This document shows positions 60,841 through 63,529 of a DNA stretch of 63,529 bases, in pieces. The translations under genes were made by a program, and so were the position numbers. Below the pieces are notes generated by a model, which saw only the letters and a list, made by a program, of their open reading frames with translations, had not been told where the DNA came from and searched no databases. How positions within the stretch are numbered: the first letter of the stretch is position 1; each line of letters starts with the position of its first letter. Source of the stretch: CAMDHY01 sp046156265 (GTDB taxonomy: Bacteria > Pseudomonadota > Alphaproteobacteria > Rhizobiales > Segnochrobactraceae); the NCBI RefSeq assembly GCF_046156265.1, contig NZ_JAWDIR010000007.1, forward strand, positions 1 to 63,529, in the 5' to 3' direction.

Positions 60841-62079
60841 ATGACCCTCGCCGCACAGATCGGGACCCCGATGTCCGAAGCCGCCCTCCGTCCCGCCGTC
60901 AGCGAACGCCGCATCTCGATCGTCGGGGCGGCGCTGGTGGCGCTCGGGCCGATCAGCCTGGCGCTCTACACCCCGGCGATGCAGGAGCTGTCGGTTGCCT
61001 TCGGCGCCACCCACGCCGAGGTGCAGCACACCCTGACCGCCTTCTTCGGCGGCTTCGCGGTGGCGCAGCTCGCCTGCGGCCCGCTGTCGGACGCCTTCGG
61101 CCGGCGCCCCATCGGCTTCATCTTCATGGCGATCTATGTCGCCGCCAGCCTTGTCGCGGTGTTCGCGCCAACGATCGAGGTGCTGACTGTCGCCCGCCTG
61201 TTCCAGGGCGTCGGCGCCGCCGCCGGCATCGCGCTGTCGCGGGCGATGGTGCGCGACCTGTTCACCGGCCAGGCCTCCACCCGCATCATGACGACCATCG
61301 GCATCATGCTGGCGATCGGTCCGGCGGTATCGCCGACGCTCGGCGGCCTCGTGCTCGAGGTCGCCGGCTGGCCGTGGCTGTTCGTGCTGATGCTCGCCTA
61401 CGGCGTCGTGCTCGTCGCCGTGCTCATCTTCGCCATTCCCGAGACGCTGGAGAAGCCGGACATCGGGCTGATCCACCCCGGACGGCTCGCCCTCAGCTAC
61501 GGCCGCCTGCTGATGGCGCGCGGCTTCATGCGGGCGAGCCTCGTCATCGGCCTGTCGGTCGGCGGGCTCTACGCGCTCGCCATCATGATGCCGTTCGTGA
61601 TGATGGGGCAGCTCGGGCTGACGCCGACGCAGTACGGCCTGGTGATGATCTGCCAGACGCTCTCCTACATGCTCGGCGGCTTCGTCACGCAGCGGCTGAT
61701 GCGCCGCGTTGCGGCACCGGTGCTGGTGCCGATCGGCCTCGCCATCGTCGGCGTCAGCGCCGTCGTCTTCGCGATCGGCCTGCGCCTGTTCGAGCCGTCG
61801 ATCGTCAGCGTCATCCTGCCGGTGCAGTTCTGGGCCTTCGGCATCGCGCTGATCCTGCCGGCGACGCAGACGGCGGCGCTCGCCGACTATCCGCACATGG
61901 CCGGCGCCGCCTCGGCACTGATGGGCTTCCTGCAGATGGCGACCGGCTTCATCGCCGGCCTGACGGTGGCGCTGTTCGCCGACCCGATCACCGCGCTCGC
62001 CACCGTGATGCCGGCGATGGGCGTCGCAGCGGTGATCTTCCACATCCTGCTGGTCCCCCGCCGGCGCCGTGCCGTCTGA
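60841..62079 (+). CDS. Bcr/CflA-type MFS drug exporter
   Basis: A 412-residue proton-driven inner-membrane transporter with 12 predicted helices. The MFS loop motif is GPLSDAFGRRPIGF after helix 2, and the N-terminal TPAMQELSVAFGATHAEVQHTLTAFF and RLFQGVGAAAGIALSRAMVRDLF are characteristic of the Bcr/CflA drug-resistance family. It is immediately downstream of and probably regulated by the MarR gene. The start is ATG 60841; ATG 60871 is also possible. Substrate unknown. The 62080-62319 spacer to tRNA-Ala is gene-free. Confidence 0.9.
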   Translation: MTLAAQIGTPMSEAALRPAVSERRISIVGAALVALGPISLALYTPAMQELSVAFGATHAEVQHTLTAFFGGFAVAQLACGPLSDAFGRRPIGFIFMAIYVAASLVAVFAPTIEVLTVARLFQGVGAAAGIALSRAMVRDLFTGQASTRIMTTIGIMLAIGPAVSPTLGGLVLEVAGWPWLFVLMLAYGVVLVAVLIFAIPETLEKPDIGLIHPGRLALSYGRLLMARGFMRASLVIGLSVGGLYALAIMMPFVMMGQLGLTPTQYGLVMICQTLSYMLGGFVTQRLMRRVAAPVLVPIGLAIVGVSAVVFAIGLRLFEPSIVSVILPVQFWAFGIALILPATQTAALADYPHMAGAASALMGFLQMATGFIAGLTVALFADPITALATVMPAMGVAAVIFHILLVPRRRRAV

Positions 62080-62319
62080 CGGTCCCCGTCGCCGGCGGCC
62101 GCCCACTTTTCTCCCCACGGCTGCCCGGCGCAGGCGGCGCCCGCGGACCGGGGAGAGATGTCGGCAGGCAACGGGTCCGGGGCAAAGAGGCCGGCGCGGG
62201 AGCGGGCGGACAGACGGCGGCAGGGGAAGGGCTGCGGGTGGCGGGCGATCTCCACTTCGGGCGGCCACTTCGCTTGACAGCGCACCGGCCACCACCGTAA
62301 ATCCCGCTGCCTTCGGGCC

Positions 62320-62395
62320 GGGGCCGTAGCTCAGATGGGAGAGCGCTGCAATCGCACTGCAGAGGTCAGGGGTTCGATTCCCCTCGGCTCCACCA
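62320..62395 (+). tRNA. tRNA-Ala(CGC)
   Basis: Complete cloverleaf: acceptor GGGGCCG/CGGCTCC, D-arm AGCTCAGATGGGAGAGC, anticodon stem CTGCA/TGCAG around ATCGCAC (anticodon CGC), T-arm AGGGGTTCGATTCCCCT, with CCA encoded. It stands alone before a junction-like region. Confidence 0.97.
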
Positions 62396-63102
62396 GTTCC
62401 CGGCGGCAAGTCTCTGGAATTCCTTAACTTTTAACTCGTCACCGCGACAGTACCCCAGCAGGTACCCCAGCGCATGACGTGGATTGCTGCGGACAGACGT
62501 GATCGAGAGTGGACATCTCAGGTCGCGCGGTAACGACGGGCCGTTGTCCATACCCGCGACCTCGCATCAGGCTGCTCAGGGTTCCACACCGTACTCACCG
62601 ACAATGACGCAATCCCTTACCGACCCGGCCGGCCGTCGCTTGACTCCCTCTCACGGCGAAAACAGGGGTTCAAGCCCCCTAGGGAGCGCTAATCATTTCA
62701 AGCACTTAGCCGCTTGGTACTCCAAATCATCTAATATTTGTTGAATAGCCTGCCTTGGTCCTAGGCGAATGTGCGTGGACGGGGCTCAATCTCACCGGCC
62801 CCCGCTGTGGTTCGTGGGCTCCCCTTGTACGCGGCTGCTAGCCCCTCGTTCCCCGCCAAAGCTTCCTGCTCCGTGAGGAGCAGCATGCGAGGGTTCGGTG
62901 ACCCACTGCATCATGAACCGCTCGCTGTCTTCACAGTAACTTCTCTGCGTCGGAGACGGGAGGAAGGACCAAACCGCCGTCCAACCGTACCGTTGAGAAT
63001 GCGAGTACGCGGAGGCCCCCCTTTTCGCGGGAGAGTCTTCCGCCAAAAGCAGCTGGGAGCGCGCAGCCCCCGGCAGCTTCTCAGAGTCCGTTCGATAAGT
63101 GG
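62396..63102. other. Gene-poor junction region right of tRNA-Ala
   Basis: No convincing protein gene. GTACCCCAGC occurs twice at about 62452-62470, and a tRNA-Glu 3' half lies at 62645-62690 followed by AT-rich ATTTCAAGCACTTAG. From 62780 on the DNA has mixed composition and no intact frame. It has the look of an old integration scar. Confidence 0.5.
62645..62690 (+). pseudogene. 3' half of a tRNA-Glu(CTC)-like gene
   Basis: Anticodon loop CTCTCAC (CTC), a T-arm AGGGG-TTCAAGC-CCCCT at 62664-62680 and an acceptor-like AGGGAGC. The 5' half does not form a tRNA, so this is probably an attachment-site remnant of a former island. Confidence 0.5.
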
Positions 63103-63283
63103 TCATGCTCGTGCGAGCGATCGGACGAGGATCATGACGCAGGCGGCGTACAGGCGGGCTCTGGTGGAGCCAAGGGTTGCCACCGGGTCCTTCCACAGCC
63201 TTCGGTTCCGACTGATCCATATGAAAAGCGCGCGACGACCCAGCGCCTTGGATGAACGGCGAAGCCGACCTGGTAGCGCAGGG
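63103..63283 (-). pseudogene. IS5-type transposase 3' fragment
   Basis: Leftward reading gives ALRYQVGFAVHPRRWVVARF, then after a frame change FIWISRNRRLWKDPVATLG and the end LYAACVMILVRSLARA stop, the C-terminal style of IS5-family transposases (PRRWVVER, RRLAKD). Frameshifted and partial, thus inactive. It abuts the IS21 fragment. Confidence 0.6.
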
Positions 63284-63529
63284 CTTCATCCGGTCGTAGA
63301 GGATCACCATCGGCACGCCGCCAACTGCTTCGAAAGCGGAGACATGGCAGGCGCAGCACGGTCGGCAGGTCCTGGCGCATGACGAAGCGGACCCGGGTCA
63401 GGGAACCGAAGCTGAGCACCATGGAGAACCGCCAGACCACCCGTGGCATCTCGGGTTCGTCCTCGAAGACGGCGCGGAACCCGGCGAAGCCGACCTGCGC
63501 ATTTTCGCCGGGCGCCGTCTTGAAGCGGA
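63284..63529 (-). pseudogene. IS21-type transposase IstA fragment
   Basis: Leftward reading: RFKTAPGENAQVGFAGF, VWRFSMVLSFGSLTRVRFVMRQDLPTVLR, then with a one-base frameshift CHVSAFEAVGGVPMVILYDRMK, the conserved IstA core (ILYDRMK). The first DDE Asp of the QVDFA motif is Gly here, so it would be inactive even without the frameshift. It runs off the right window edge. Confidence 0.7.

Overview
The window is high-GC DNA from an alphaproteobacterium of the order Hyphomicrobiales (Rhizobiales). The evidence is the rnd-lptC-lptA-lptB-rpoN-hpf-ptsN order, the TrcR/DUF1013 - quinone oxidoreductase - DUF1192 - rpmE - ABC exporter neighbourhood, the apaG - metZ - dcd cluster with a SAM-II riboswitch, and a divergent ecm/ccr pair marking the ethylmalonyl-CoA pathway. 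No rRNA is present and I cannot name the genus.

Layout. 1-5.2 kb: a leftward run of exported proteins with an RNase T2, then rlmJ, a lipoprotein and trcR. 5.4-9.6 kb: a dispersed palindromic repeat, a quinone oxidoreductase, DUF1192, a candidate small RNA ending in triplicated terminator-like hairpins, rpmE and an ABC exporter. 9.6-14.6 kb: two tandem exported subtilases, a perfect CtrA-type box, an outer-membrane barrel and rnd. 14.8-21.1 kb: lptCAB, rpoN, hpf, ptsN, DUF1150 and hsp20. 21.2-25.0 kb: a second copy of the repeat, ecm and ccr. 25-35.3 kb: hypothetical genes, a MscS-type channel, nadK, a MaoC/CitE-type pair, a flavin reductase and a nitroreductase. 35.5-37.1 kb: an AT-rich insert with a Shedu-like nuclease domain gene and two unknown genes. 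37.3-45.3 kb: thrS, an extensin-like protein, apaG, metZ behind its riboswitch, dcd and a solo Hint-domain protein.

45.6-55.5 kb is a 9.8-kb element integrated in a tRNA-Gly(CCC) gene and bounded by a perfect 46-bp direct repeat. It encodes a tyrosine integrase, a small excisionase-like protein, a prohead protease-major capsid fusion, small regulators, an XRE regulator with paired palindromic operators, an AT-rich cargo gene and a DUF5906-type primase/helicase. A 1.3-kb non-coding region holds two long inverted-repeat blocks enclosing repeat arrays, plus twelve copies of a GTCCCAT heptamer. No terminase, portal, tail or lysis gene is visible, so it looks like a capsid-encoding phage satellite rather than a complete prophage. 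It is the most interesting object in the window.

55.5-62.4 kb returns to chromosome: small envelope proteins, a cytochrome c, leuC, a MarR regulator with a 25-bp palindrome upstream, a Bcr/CflA-type exporter and tRNA-Ala(CGC). The right edge holds a tRNA-Glu half and nested, frameshifted IS5- and IS21-type transposase remnants. Several genes belong to the same pathways. Ecm and Ccr are consecutive ethylmalonyl-CoA pathway enzymes, and the CitE-like lyase and MaoC hydratase may act on related CoA esters. LptC, LptA and LptB move lipopolysaccharide. RpoN, HPF and PtsN form the usual nitrogen/stress module.
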